NCBI RefSeq assembly: GCF_036311905.1
Contig: NZ_JAZDCH010000021.1
Location: 62,001 to 126,000 of the forward strand
DNA length: 64,000 nucleotides
Source: Brachybacterium sp036311905
GTDB lineage: Bacteria; Actinomycetota; Actinomycetes; Actinomycetales; Dermabacteraceae
Direction: 5' to 3'
The notes below the pieces were generated by a model. The model saw only the letters and a program-made list of their open reading frames with translations. It was not told where the DNA came from and searched no databases. Shown here piece after piece: positions 41,784-49,853 of this stretch. The position numbers and the translations under genes are program-made. Every line of letters begins with the position of its first letter. Within the stretch, counting starts at the first letter, position 1.

Positions 41784-41875
41784 GAGGGGGTTAGGCGGCG
41801 CCGGGGAGGTACCCCTGTGCCCTTCCGCCCTCGCCGCGGAAGCTGCCACGACGGCCGCCGAGAACGGAACCGACC

Positions 41876-43387
41876 ATGACGAACGTGACCGATACGGCCT
41901 CACTGGGAGGCCCCGCGCGACCTTCCGGCCGTCGCGGGAGCCGCCGCCTCGCGCTGATCATCGTGGCGATCCTCGCCGTGATCGCGGTGGTCCTCACCGG
42001 CGGCGCCTTCGCGTACGCCAAGCAGTTCGAGGGCAAGGCCCTCCCCGGGACCACCGTGCTGGGACAGGACGTGGCCGGGAAGACCCCCGAGGAGATCGCC
42101 GCCCTGGTGACCGATCGCGCCGAGGGCGTGGCCGTCACCGTCACCGCCGGCGAGGAGACCCACGAGGTCCCGCTCGCGGATCTCGGCGTGAGCGTCGACG
42201 CGGAGGGCACCGCCCGCGCCGCGGTCGAGCACGACGAGTCCTTGGCCGGCGTGATCACCTCCAGCTGGTCCGGCGAGCGCGCCGTCGCGCCGCTCGTGAC
42301 CGTGGACGAGGCCGTCGTGTCCTCGTTCGCCACGGGCCTCGTCCCCGCCGAGGAGACCGAGCCGGTCGACGCCCAGGTCGTCTTCGACGAGGAGTCCGAG
42401 GAGTGGAGCGCGGTGCCCGGCACCGACGGCCGCGGCATCGACCCGCAGCCCCTCCTGGACGCCGTGAACCAGCAGGCCGCCTCGCTCGAGAGCTTCTCCG
42501 TCGAGCAGCCGATCGAGCAGATCGCCCCGGCGATCACCACCGAGGAGGCCGAGGGCACCCTCGCAGAGATCACCGCTCTCCTCGAGCAGCCCATGTCGAT
42601 CCAGGGCCCCGAGGGCGAGACGCACGAGATCTCCTCCGAGCGCCGCAGCTCCTGGCTGTCGGTCGCGCCTGACGAGACCGGCCAGGCGCTGGCCGTGACC
42701 GTCGACGAGGACGCCGTGCGCGAGTGGGTCGCCGAGCGCGCCGAGAAGGACTCCGTCGAGGTCAAGGACGGCATCGAGCAGGTCGACGCGGAGGGCACCA
42801 CCGTCAAGGTCGTCTCCGAGAAGCAGGACGGCCTTGAGGTCACCAACACCGAGGCCGTGTCCGACCAGGTCATCGCCTCCCTGACCGGCACCACCCCGCT
42901 CGAGGCGGCCTTCGAGACCCAGACCGTCGAGGCCAAGGTGGAGAAGGTCGACGCCCCCACCGAGGAGGAGACCGACACCACCGATCCCGCGAACGCCCCG
43001 ACCGGCGAGAAGTGGATCGACGTGGACCTCTCCGCGAAGACCGTCACCGCCTACGTCGGCTCGACCCCGGTGTGGGGCCCGCGCTCGATGGTCGACGGCA
43101 AGGAGGGCTACGAGACGGTGACCGGCTCGTACGAGATCTACCTGCGTTACGACATGCAGGACATGACCAACGCCTCCCGGTACCCGGTGGGCCACGAGAA
43201 GTATTACTACACAGAGGACGTCCCGTGGGTGCAGTACTTCCACAACGGCTACGGCTTCCACGGCGCGCCCTGGCGCTCGTCCTTCGGCTACTCCGGCTCG
43301 CACGGCTGCATCAACATGCCGCCGCACGAGGCGAAGTGGCTGTACGACTGGGCGAGCATCGGCACCCGGGTCGAGGTGCACTACTGA
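41876..43387 (+). CDS. L,D-transpeptidase with PG-binding-type repeats
   Basis: Membrane-anchored cell-wall cross-linking enzyme, 503 residues. A basic N-terminus and one transmembrane helix (about 25-47) are followed by two peptidoglycan-binding-4-like repeats (about 60-200 and 215-345, each with GxDVAGKT/GRGIDPQPL-like turns) and a YkuD catalytic domain (about 385-503). The active-site motif is SGSHGCINM with Cys478, and HGAPW carries the supporting His. It would form 3-3 cross-links between DAP residues, matching the DAP-type wall implied by dapABF. A strong terminator follows 55 bp after the stop. Confidence 0.92.
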   Translation: MTNVTDTASLGGPARPSGRRGSRRLALIIVAILAVIAVVLTGGAFAYAKQFEGKALPGTTVLGQDVAGKTPEEIAALVTDRAEGVAVTVTAGEETHEVPLADLGVSVDAEGTARAAVEHDESLAGVITSSWSGERAVAPLVTVDEAVVSSFATGLVPAEETEPVDAQVVFDEESEEWSAVPGTDGRGIDPQPLLDAVNQQAASLESFSVEQPIEQIAPAITTEEAEGTLAEITALLEQPMSIQGPEGETHEISSERRSSWLSVAPDETGQALAVTVDEDAVREWVAERAEKDSVEVKDGIEQVDAEGTTVKVVSEKQDGLEVTNTEAVSDQVIASLTGTTPLEAAFETQTVEAKVEKVDAPTEEETDTTDPANAPTGEKWIDVDLSAKTVTAYVGSTPVWGPRSMVDGKEGYETVTGSYEIYLRYDMQDMTNASRYPVGHEKYYYTEDVPWVQYFHNGYGFHGAPWRSSFGYSGSHGCINMPPHEAKWLYDWASIGTRVEVHY

Positions 43388-43442
43388 GCAGCGGCGGGGT
43401 GGCCGGCGTGAGCTGCTGCTGACACCGCTCCCCCGCAGCCCT

Positions 43443-43487
43443 GACGACGGGCCCCGTTCGGACGAGTTCCGGACGGGGCCCGTCGTC
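43443..43487. terminator. Strong hairpin terminator behind the L,D-transpeptidase gene
   Basis: A perfect 15-bp stem (starting GACGACGGG) encloses a 15-base loop that can itself form a 4-bp stem. Confidence 0.85.
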
Positions 43488-43750
43488 GTCTGCGGTCGGG
43501 GGGGGCGGCCAGCGGGCGGCCTGCCGGGGACGAGGGGCCCGTCCTCCCCGCCGAGTGCTGCATCTGGACCGTCATCAGCCCCCGGAAGCGGTCCAGATGC
43601 AGCAGTCGCCGCGCCGAGCACTCAGGTAGCGGTCCAGATGCAGCAGTCGCCGCGCCGAGCACTCAGGTGACGGTCCAGATGCAGCAGTCGCCGCGCGGCC
43701 AGCGATGGTGGGGCGTCGCGATCGGCTCGGGCCGCGCGAGCGCCGCGGCG
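43488..43750. other. Non-coding gap with repeat cluster
   Basis: Together with the terminator before it, this is the largest gene-free stretch of the window (43388-43750). It holds a GC-rich spacer and the 41-bp repeat cluster listed separately. Short open frames across it are products of the repeat, without ribosome sites or recognisable domains. Confidence 0.7.
43556..43696. repeat. 41-bp direct repeat cluster with one inverted arm
   Basis: Two full 41-bp units (43590-43630 and 43631-43671) differ only in their last three bases, and a third is cut after about 25 bp (43672-43696). Each begins with the 15-mer GGTCCAGATGCAGCA. The exact reverse complement of this 15-mer stands at 43556-43570, so it can form a 15-bp stem with the first copy (19-base loop) or with the second or third. 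The cluster lies just beyond truB and would be at the 3' end of the truB operon mRNA. Confidence 0.92.
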
Positions 43751-44713
43751 TCAGCTGCGGGCGTCGACGGGCACGACGAGGACGGGCTTCCAGCGCGTCC
43801 CGTCGGGCCGGACCACCGCGCACAGCTCCCCCGCCGGCCCGACCGCCGCGACCACCGCGGCGTCAGCGTCGGCGTCGACGGCACCAGCACCAGCACCAGC
43901 GCCCGTGGGCGACAGTTCCTGCGCCGCCTCCCGCCGCGGGACGGGGCGGCCGTCGGCGAGCTCGCGCGCGCCGTCGGCGTCCACCACGACGACCGGGAGG
44001 ACGCGGGCGGCGGTCGCCCCCAGGCCGGCGAGCGGCAGGTCGACGTCGTCGCCCTCGCCGCGCGCGGGCACGTGCACCCCCTCCTCGACCGTGAAGGGGC
44101 CGACGGCCGTGCGGCGCAGCGTGGTGAGATGGCCGCCGACGCCGAGCGCGGCACCGAGGTCCCGGGCCAGGGCCCGCACGTAGGTCCCCGAGGTGCAGGT
44201 GACGATCGCGTCGAGGTCGAGGAACGGTCCCTCCTCGCGTCGAGCGGTGATCTCGAAGCGGGAGATCGTCACCGGGCGGGCGGCCAGCTCGACGTCCTCC
44301 CCCGCCCGGGCGCGGGCGTAGGCGCGCTTGCCGTCGACCTTGATCGCGCTGACGGTGGAGGGCACCTGCTGGATCTCTCCGCGCAGGTCCGCGAGCGCAG
44401 CCTCGAGGCGGTCCGCGCCGATCCCGGTCGCCTCGCGGGCCTCGCCGAGCGCCTCGCCCTCGCGGTCGTCGGTCGTCGTCGAGAGGCCGAGGCGGATCGT
44501 CGCCAGATAGGTCTTGTCCAAGCCCACGAGATGGGTCAGCAGCCGCGTCCCTTGGCCGATGCCGAGCACCAGCAGCCCGGTCGCCATCGGGTCGAGGGTG
44601 CCGGCGTGGCCCACCTTCTTCGTGCCCAGCAGCCAGCGGACCCGGGCGACCACGTCATGGCTGGTGCGGTCCGGTGCCTTGTCGACCAGCAGGATGCCGT
44701 GGGGCGCGCTCAC
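43751..44713 (-). CDS. truB: tRNA pseudouridine(55) synthase
   Basis: Makes pseudouridine 55 in the T-loop of tRNAs, 320 residues. The catalytic Asp41 is in GHAGTLDPMATGLL; KTYLATIRLG, QVPSTVSAIKVDGKRAY and CTSGTYVRALARDLG are the other conserved motifs. The C-terminus has an Ala/Gly/Asp run before the final strands. Start GTG at 44713 overlaps the rbfA stop (GTGA). It is the last gene of the rimP-to-truB operon. The repeat cluster lies 55 bp beyond its stop. Confidence 0.97.
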   Translation of the reverse strand: MSAPHGILLVDKAPDRTSHDVVARVRWLLGTKKVGHAGTLDPMATGLLVLGIGQGTRLLTHLVGLDKTYLATIRLGLSTTTDDREGEALGEAREATGIGADRLEAALADLRGEIQQVPSTVSAIKVDGKRAYARARAGEDVELAARPVTISRFEITARREEGPFLDLDAIVTCTSGTYVRALARDLGAALGVGGHLTTLRRTAVGPFTVEEGVHVPARGEGDDVDLPLAGLGATAARVLPVVVVDADGARELADGRPVPRREAAQELSPTGAGAGAGAVDADADAAVVAAVGPAGELCAVVRPDGTRWKPVLVVPVDARS

Positions 44714-45231
44714 CGGTGCTCCGGGCCCCGCTCGTCCTCGAGCTCCTCGTCCTCGGAGTCGTCCTCGAGCTCCGCCTCGTCGGCCTCGTCCAGGTCCTCG
44801 TCCTCGAGCTCCTCGCGCGGCACTCGGTACGGGTCGGCGTCGCCGGCGTAGCTGGCGCCCTCCTTGGCGGCCGCGAGCTCGGCGTCGCGGCCCCGGGCCT
44901 CGCTGAGCAGGTCCTCGATCACGCGGGCGTTCTCGGGGATCGCGTCGGCGATGAACTCGAGGGTCGGGGTGAGCCGCACACCGGTCTGGCGGCCCACCTC
45001 GCGGCGGAGCATGCCGGTGGCGCTCGCGAGCGCGGCGGCGGTACCCTCCCGCTCCTCGTCGGTGCCGAAGACGGTGTAGAAGAGGGTCGCGTGCTGCAGG
45101 TCGCCGGAGACGCGCACGTCGGTGATGGTCACGAAGCCGAGCCGAGGGTCCTTGACCCGGGTGTCGAGCATGGTGGCCACGATGACCTTGATGCGGTCGG
45201 CGAGCCGGAGGGCGCGAGGGTTGTCGCTCAT
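44710..45231 (-). CDS. rbfA: Ribosome-binding factor A
   Basis: Small KH-like factor for 30S maturation and cold adaptation, 173 residues. The core (about 1-120) shows RLADRIKVIVATMLDTRVKDPRLGFVTITDVRVSGDLQHATLFYTVFG and LRREVGRQTGVRLTPTLEFIAD. The last 45 residues are a highly acidic tail (EELEDEDLDEADEAELEDD), longer than in E. coli. It overlaps the methyltransferase gene upstream (ATGA) and truB downstream (GTGA). Confidence 0.97.
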   Translation of the reverse strand: MSDNPRALRLADRIKVIVATMLDTRVKDPRLGFVTITDVRVSGDLQHATLFYTVFGTDEEREGTAAALASATGMLRREVGRQTGVRLTPTLEFIADAIPENARVIEDLLSEARGRDAELAAAKEGASYAGDADPYRVPREELEDEDLDEADEAELEDDSEDEELEDERGPEHR

Positions 45232-46328
45232 GTGGGGGTCTCCTCCTGGAGGGCGTCGAGTGCTGCGAGCTGCTCGAGGCGGGGGTGGTTCGAGGGCACC
45301 GCGAGCAGGACGTCGCGGTCGATGGACTGGTCCACGCGGTGCCGGAAGGCACCGTCGCGGGTGAGGACGGTCAGGCCGGCCGCGGCGAGGGCCTCGCGGG
45401 CGGCGTCGTGATCGAGGGTATGCCGGTTCACCGCGAGGGCGATCCCTCCCCCGTCACGCAGCAGCGACCTCCAGGTCCCGGCGGCGCGGCGCAGCACCTC
45501 GAGCGGAGAACGCTGCACGCCCCCGCCGCCGTGCGCGCCATGCTGCACACCGTACGGGAGGTCGGCGACGATCGCGTCGACCGAGCGGGCGGCGAGCACC
45601 TCGCCGAGCCGCGCGGTGTCGCAGCCGAGCACGGTCACCTGCTGGGCGAGCCCTGCCCGCTGGGCTGCTTTGTCGGGGGCGAGCTCGGCGAGCGTGCGGG
45701 TGCCGAGCTGCTCTCCCCGCACGGTGAGGGAGGTGCTCGAGATCTGGTGCTTGTACCGGTGGGTGCGCAGCCAGGTGGTCAGGAAGGTCCGGTAGGCCTC
45801 GACGTCCTTGCGGTCGATGTCCGCGCCGATCGGGCTGAGGCCGAGGCGGAGGGCCCGGTTCAGGGTGGTGCCCCGGCCGCACATCGGGTCGAGCAGCGAC
45901 AGCGTGCCGTCGAACAGCCCGGAGCGCCGGGTGGAGAGGGACGCGGCGAGGTTCACCAGCAGCGCGGTGAACTGCTCGTTGGTCTTGCCGGGGTACTTGA
46001 GGATGGTCTCGAGATCCTCGGGGTGGCGCAACGGCGAGGAGGCCTCGAGGGGGCGCAGCAGCCCCTCCCCCGCGATCTCGAACAGGCCGTAGGTCGTCGA
46101 GAGCAGCCCGAGCAGGGTGTCGAGCCGGTCCTCGTCGACAGTCTGCTCCGCCCGGGCCCGGACTTCGAGGGCGTGCATCCCGCCGACGGTCCGCTCGCGC
46201 ACGACGACGCCGGGCCCCAGGTGCGCACCGAGGACCCAGCGGGCCTCGGCCAGCACCAGCGGCCCGGCGGCGGCGGTGTAGACGCGGTTCGCCGAGGGGG
46301 CGCGCAGTGCCAGCACCGCACGGGTCAT
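45228..46328 (-). CDS. TRM11-like SAM-dependent methyltransferase
   Basis: A 366-residue methyltransferase. Motif I is LLDPMCGRGTTLNRALRLG (about residues 145-163) and the catalytic motif is VADLPYGVQHG (about 254-264), the D-L-P-Y form found in TRM11/THUMP-type tRNA m2G methyltransferases. No clear THUMP domain is visible in the N-terminal 140 residues. It is inserted between infB and rbfA, which are normally adjacent, and its stop overlaps the rbfA start, so it is made with the translation factors. A tRNA or rRNA guanine N2 target is likely but unproven. Confidence 0.82.
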   Translation of the reverse strand: MTRAVLALRAPSANRVYTAAAGPLVLAEARWVLGAHLGPGVVVRERTVGGMHALEVRARAEQTVDEDRLDTLLGLLSTTYGLFEIAGEGLLRPLEASSPLRHPEDLETILKYPGKTNEQFTALLVNLAASLSTRRSGLFDGTLSLLDPMCGRGTTLNRALRLGLSPIGADIDRKDVEAYRTFLTTWLRTHRYKHQISSTSLTVRGEQLGTRTLAELAPDKAAQRAGLAQQVTVLGCDTARLGEVLAARSVDAIVADLPYGVQHGAHGGGGVQRSPLEVLRRAAGTWRSLLRDGGGIALAVNRHTLDHDAAREALAAAGLTVLTRDGAFRHRVDQSIDRDVLLAVPSNHPRLEQLAALDALQEETPT

Positions 46329-46390
46329 CTCGGGTCACCTCCCGATCGTGGGGCCCGGGCGCCGCGGTGACGGCGCCCGGACCCTCCGGA

Positions 46391-49315
46391 TCAGCTGCGG
46401 GGCTTCTCCTGCATCTCGTACGTCGTGATGACGTCCTCGAGCTGCAGGTCGTTGTAGGAGCCCAGGTTGATGCCGCACTCGAAGCCCTCGCGGACCTCGG
46501 TGACATCGTCCTTGAAGCGGCGCAGACCGGCGATCTCCACGTTCTCGGAGACCACCACGCCGTTGCGGGTGATGCGCGCCTTGGCGCCGCGCTTGATCAG
46601 GCCGCTGCGCACGATCGAACCGGCGATGTTGCCGAACTTCGAGGAGCGGAAGATCTCGCGGATCTCCGCCGAGCCCAGCTCGACCTCCTCGTACTCCGGC
46701 TTGAGCATGCCCTTGAGGGCCTGCTCGACCTCGTCGATGGCGTTGTAGATCACCGAGTAGTACTTGATCTCCACGCCCTCGCGGTCGGCGTACTCCGCGT
46801 TCTGGCCCTCGGCGCGCACGTTGTAGCCGATGATGACGGCATCCGAGGCGACGGCCAGGTTGATGTTGTTCATCGTGATGGCGCCGACGCCGCGGTCGAT
46901 GATCCGCAGCTGGACCTCGTCCCCGACCTCGATGCCCAGCAGCGACTCCTCGAGGGCCTCGACGGCACCGGCCGCATCACCCTTGAGGATGAGGTTGAGG
47001 GTCTCGATCTTGCCCTCGGCCATGTGCTTGTTGATGTCCTCGAGGCTGATGCGCTTGCGGGCCTTGGACAGGGCCGCGGCGCGCTTGGCCGCCTCGCGCT
47101 TCTCGGCGATCTGACGGGCGGTGCGCTCGTCGGGGGCGACCAGGAAGCTGTCGCCCGCGCCGGGGACGGAGGTCAGGCCGAGCACCTGCACGGGGCGGGA
47201 CGGGCCCGCCTCGGTGATGTTCTCGCCGTTCTCGTCGAGCATCGCGCGGACACGGCCGTGGCCGGTGCCGCAGACGATCGCGTCGCCGACCCGCAGGGTG
47301 CCCTGCTGGACCAGCACGGTCGCGACCGGGCCGCGGCCGCGGTCCAGGTTCGCCTCGATCGACACGCCGCGCGCGTCCTTGTCGGGGTTGGCGCTGAGCT
47401 CGAGGGCGGCGTCCGCGGTGAGCAGGACCGCCTCGAGCAGCGAGTCGATGTGCAGATTCTCCCGCGCGGAGACGTCGACGAACATGGTCTCGCCGCCGTA
47501 CTCCTCGGCCACCAGGTTGTACTCGGTGAGCTGCTGGCGGATCTTCTGCGGGTTCGCGTCCGGCTTGTCGATCTTGTTGACCGCGACCACGATCGGCACG
47601 TTCGCCGCCTGGGCGTGGTTGAGCGCCTCGATGGTCTGGGGCATCACGCCGTCATCCGCGGCGACCACGAGGATCGCGATGTCGGTGACGTCCGCACCAC
47701 GGGCACGCATGGCGGTGAACGCCTCGTGACCCGGGGTGTCGATGAAGGTGAGCTGACGCTCGGCGCCCTCGTGCTCGACGGAGACCTGGTATGCACCGAT
47801 GTGCTGGGTGATGCCGCCGGCCTCGCCCGCGCCGACCTTCGCGCTGCGGATGGTGTCCAGCAGGCGGGTCTTGCCGTGGTCGACGTGACCCATGACGGTG
47901 ACGACCGGGGGACGCGGCAGACGGTCCTCCTCGTCCTCCTCGGCCAGCTCGGCGTCGAGGTCGATGTCGAACTGCTCGAGCAGCTCGCGCTCCTCGTCCT
48001 CCGGCGAGACGATCTCGATCTTGTAGCCGAGCTCCTCGCCCAGCAGATCGAAGGTGTCCTCGTCGAGGGACTGGGTGGCGGTCGCCATCTCGCCCATCGC
48101 GAAGAGCACCGTGATCAGCGACGCGGGGTTGACGTCGATGCGATCGGCGAAGTCGGACAGCGAGGCGCCGCGACGCAGGCGCACGACCTGGCCGTTGCCG
48201 CGCGGCAGCGAGACGCCACCGGGCGCGGGAGCCTGCTGCTGCTCGAATTCCTGGCGCTTCGCGCGCTTCGACTTGCGCGAGCGGGCGGGCTTGCCGCCGC
48301 GCCCGAAGGCGCCCTGGGTGCTGCCGCGACCGCCACGGCCGCCACGAGGACCACCGCCGCCGGCGCCACCGCCGGCACCGGGACCGCCCGGACGGGCGCC
48401 GCCGGGCGCGCCGGGACGACCGCCGCGACCGCGACCGCCCTCACCGGGCTTGCCGGCCTCCTGCAGACCGCCGTGGGCGTGCTTGTTCATCACGCCCGGG
48501 GTGGGCATGCCGGGGCGCGGCGCGCCACCGGGACGCGGGGCACCACCCGGACGGGGAGCACCACCGGGACGGGGTGCGCCGCCGCCCTGACCGTCGCGCT
48601 GCGCGGGACGCGGGCCGCCCGGACGGGGCATGCCCTGCGAGGAGGCGAAGGGGTTGTTGCCGGGACGGGGACCGCCCGGACGCGGGCCGCCCTCGCGGGC
48701 GGGACGACCGCCCTGCTGGCCGCCGCCCTGGCCGGGCTTGCGGCCCGGACGGGGCATGCCCTGCGAGGAGGCGAAGGGGTTGTTGCCGGGGCGCGCCGCA
48801 CCGGGGCGGGGAGCGGGACGCTCACCACCGGGCTTGGGCGCCGACGGACGCTCGGCCGCGGACTCCGCCGCGGGCGCGGGGCGCTCGCTCGGCGCGGGGG
48901 CCGACGGGGTGCGCTCGGCGGGCTTCTGCGGGCCGGGCTTCTGCGCGGCGGGGGCCGGACGCTCCGCGGGGGCCGACGGAGCGGGAGCCGACGCAGCCGG
49001 GGCCGCGGGGGTTTCCGCGGCGGGGGCCGGGGAGGCACCGGGCTTCGGCGCGCCACCGGGCTTGGGGGCGGCGCCGGGCTTCGGCGCACCACCGGTGCGG
49101 GGCGCGGAGGGGCCGCGGGATCCCTCGGAGTTCTGGGGGGCGCTCTTGGCGCTGTTCTTGGGGGGCAGCTCGTCGCGGAGGCGACGGGCTACGGGAGCCT
49201 CGATGGTCGACGAGGCGGAGCGGACGAACTCGCCCATGTCCTGCAGCTTCTGCAGAACGACCTTGCTCGGGTGTCCGAGCTCCTTGGCGAGCTCGTGGAC
49301 GCGGACCTTAGCCAC
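46391..49315 (-). CDS. infB: Translation initiation factor IF-2
   Basis: GTPase that brings initiator tRNA to the 30S subunit, 974 residues. It opens with the IF2_N fold (VRVHELAKELGHPSKVVLQKLQDMGEFV), continues with about 300 residues of Pro/Gly/Arg/Ala-rich low-complexity sequence, a second IF2_N (about 385-435, LSDFADRIDVNPASLI), and the G domain with G1 GHVDHGKTRLLD (about 474-485), G3 DTPGHEAF and G4 NKID. Domains II-IV follow to the end. The GTG start has AGGAG four bases upstream. The linker contains a 47-bp exact repeat and several GGAPRP repeats. Second IF2_N and long linker are normal in actinobacteria. Confidence 0.98.
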   Translation of the reverse strand: MAKVRVHELAKELGHPSKVVLQKLQDMGEFVRSASSTIEAPVARRLRDELPPKNSAKSAPQNSEGSRGPSAPRTGGAPKPGAAPKPGGAPKPGASPAPAAETPAAPAASAPAPSAPAERPAPAAQKPGPQKPAERTPSAPAPSERPAPAAESAAERPSAPKPGGERPAPRPGAARPGNNPFASSQGMPRPGRKPGQGGGQQGGRPAREGGPRPGGPRPGNNPFASSQGMPRPGGPRPAQRDGQGGGAPRPGGAPRPGGAPRPGGAPRPGMPTPGVMNKHAHGGLQEAGKPGEGGRGRGGRPGAPGGARPGGPGAGGGAGGGGPRGGRGGRGSTQGAFGRGGKPARSRKSKRAKRQEFEQQQAPAPGGVSLPRGNGQVVRLRRGASLSDFADRIDVNPASLITVLFAMGEMATATQSLDEDTFDLLGEELGYKIEIVSPEDEERELLEQFDIDLDAELAEEDEEDRLPRPPVVTVMGHVDHGKTRLLDTIRSAKVGAGEAGGITQHIGAYQVSVEHEGAERQLTFIDTPGHEAFTAMRARGADVTDIAILVVAADDGVMPQTIEALNHAQAANVPIVVAVNKIDKPDANPQKIRQQLTEYNLVAEEYGGETMFVDVSARENLHIDSLLEAVLLTADAALELSANPDKDARGVSIEANLDRGRGPVATVLVQQGTLRVGDAIVCGTGHGRVRAMLDENGENITEAGPSRPVQVLGLTSVPGAGDSFLVAPDERTARQIAEKREAAKRAAALSKARKRISLEDINKHMAEGKIETLNLILKGDAAGAVEALEESLLGIEVGDEVQLRIIDRGVGAITMNNINLAVASDAVIIGYNVRAEGQNAEYADREGVEIKYYSVIYNAIDEVEQALKGMLKPEYEEVELGSAEIREIFRSSKFGNIAGSIVRSGLIKRGAKARITRNGVVVSENVEIAGLRRFKDDVTEVREGFECGINLGSYNDLQLEDVITTYEMQEKPRS
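48618..48664. repeat. 47-bp exact direct repeat in infB, copy 1
   Basis: Identical over 47 bp to 48744-48790 and in frame with it (126 bp apart). It encodes PGNNPFASSQGMPRPG in the IF-2 linker. Confidence 0.9.
48744..48790. repeat. 47-bp exact direct repeat in infB, copy 2
   Basis: Second copy of the repeat at 48618-48664. Recombination between the two would delete 42 codons without changing frame. Confidence 0.9.
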
Positions 49316-49388
49316 ATTTCTCCTGTCTCGGTCCGGCCGACAAGAGGGCTCGGACCATTACTTCCTGAGGGTGCTCATTTGCGAGTAC

Positions 49389-49715
49389 TCATCGGATGTC
49401 CATGGGTTCTTCTACCTGTTCCACTCGGGTGGGGTCGGAGGCCTCGAGATCCCGGGCGACCAGCCCGGTGTCGACCGCGCCGCGGAAGGACCGGGCGAAG
49501 CCGCCTCGCCGCAGGGCGAGGTCGAGACATGATGCCTCGGGATGGAGCCACGATCCGCGGCCGGGCGCGGACCCTGTGGGATCCACGCGCACTCGCGGAG
49601 CGGCACCGTCGGGAGCGGGCTCCCGGACCAGACGCACCAGCTGCTCGCGCGGAGCCACCTGACGGCAGCCGACGCACGTGCGCTCGGGACGATGTGCTGC
49701 GGTGCGTGCGGTCAC
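49389..49715 (-). CDS. YlxR-like RNA-binding protein
   Basis: A 108-residue DUF448/YlxR protein in its usual place between nusA and infB. ERTCVGCRQVAPREQLVRLVRE is the hallmark N-terminus, and GRGSWLHPEASCLDLALRRGGFARSFR the conserved second half. Family members bind RNA; some interact with RNase P. The start is GTG at 49715. It is 138 bp behind nusA and 73 bp before infB, with no terminator-like hairpin between. Confidence 0.92.
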   Translation of the reverse strand: MTARTAAHRPERTCVGCRQVAPREQLVRLVREPAPDGAAPRVRVDPTGSAPGRGSWLHPEASCLDLALRRGGFARSFRGAVDTGLVARDLEASDPTRVEQVEEPMDIR

Positions 49716-49853
49716 GCCTCACACCTCCGTCCCGATCGCGTCCGCCCGGTCGCGGTGCGGGACGGACCCGCGCCTCTCCTGGGCGAACAGCCTCCCCAGT
49801 GTAGCGGACCGCGACTCCGCCGCCCTCACCGGCGAGGCGTGGGACACATCGGC

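Noticed and set aside
41627..41875. FMN riboswitch upstream of ribF
   Set aside because: I do not see the conserved FMN (RFN) element bases in the short ribF leader, and the leader is only about 65 bases.
43590..43696. Small CRISPR array
   Set aside because: The units abut each other with only a three-base variable part, so there are no spacers, and no cas genes are present.
43575..43823. Short minus-strand frames across the repeat cluster
   Set aside because: The peptides (ARRGDCCIWT and similar) merely translate the 41-bp repeat, lack ribosome sites, and overlap the end of truB.
46307..49804. 1,165-codon open frame on the plus strand
   Set aside because: Antisense to infB and ylxR; it ends in Gly/Thr/Arg repeats mirroring the IF-2 linker.
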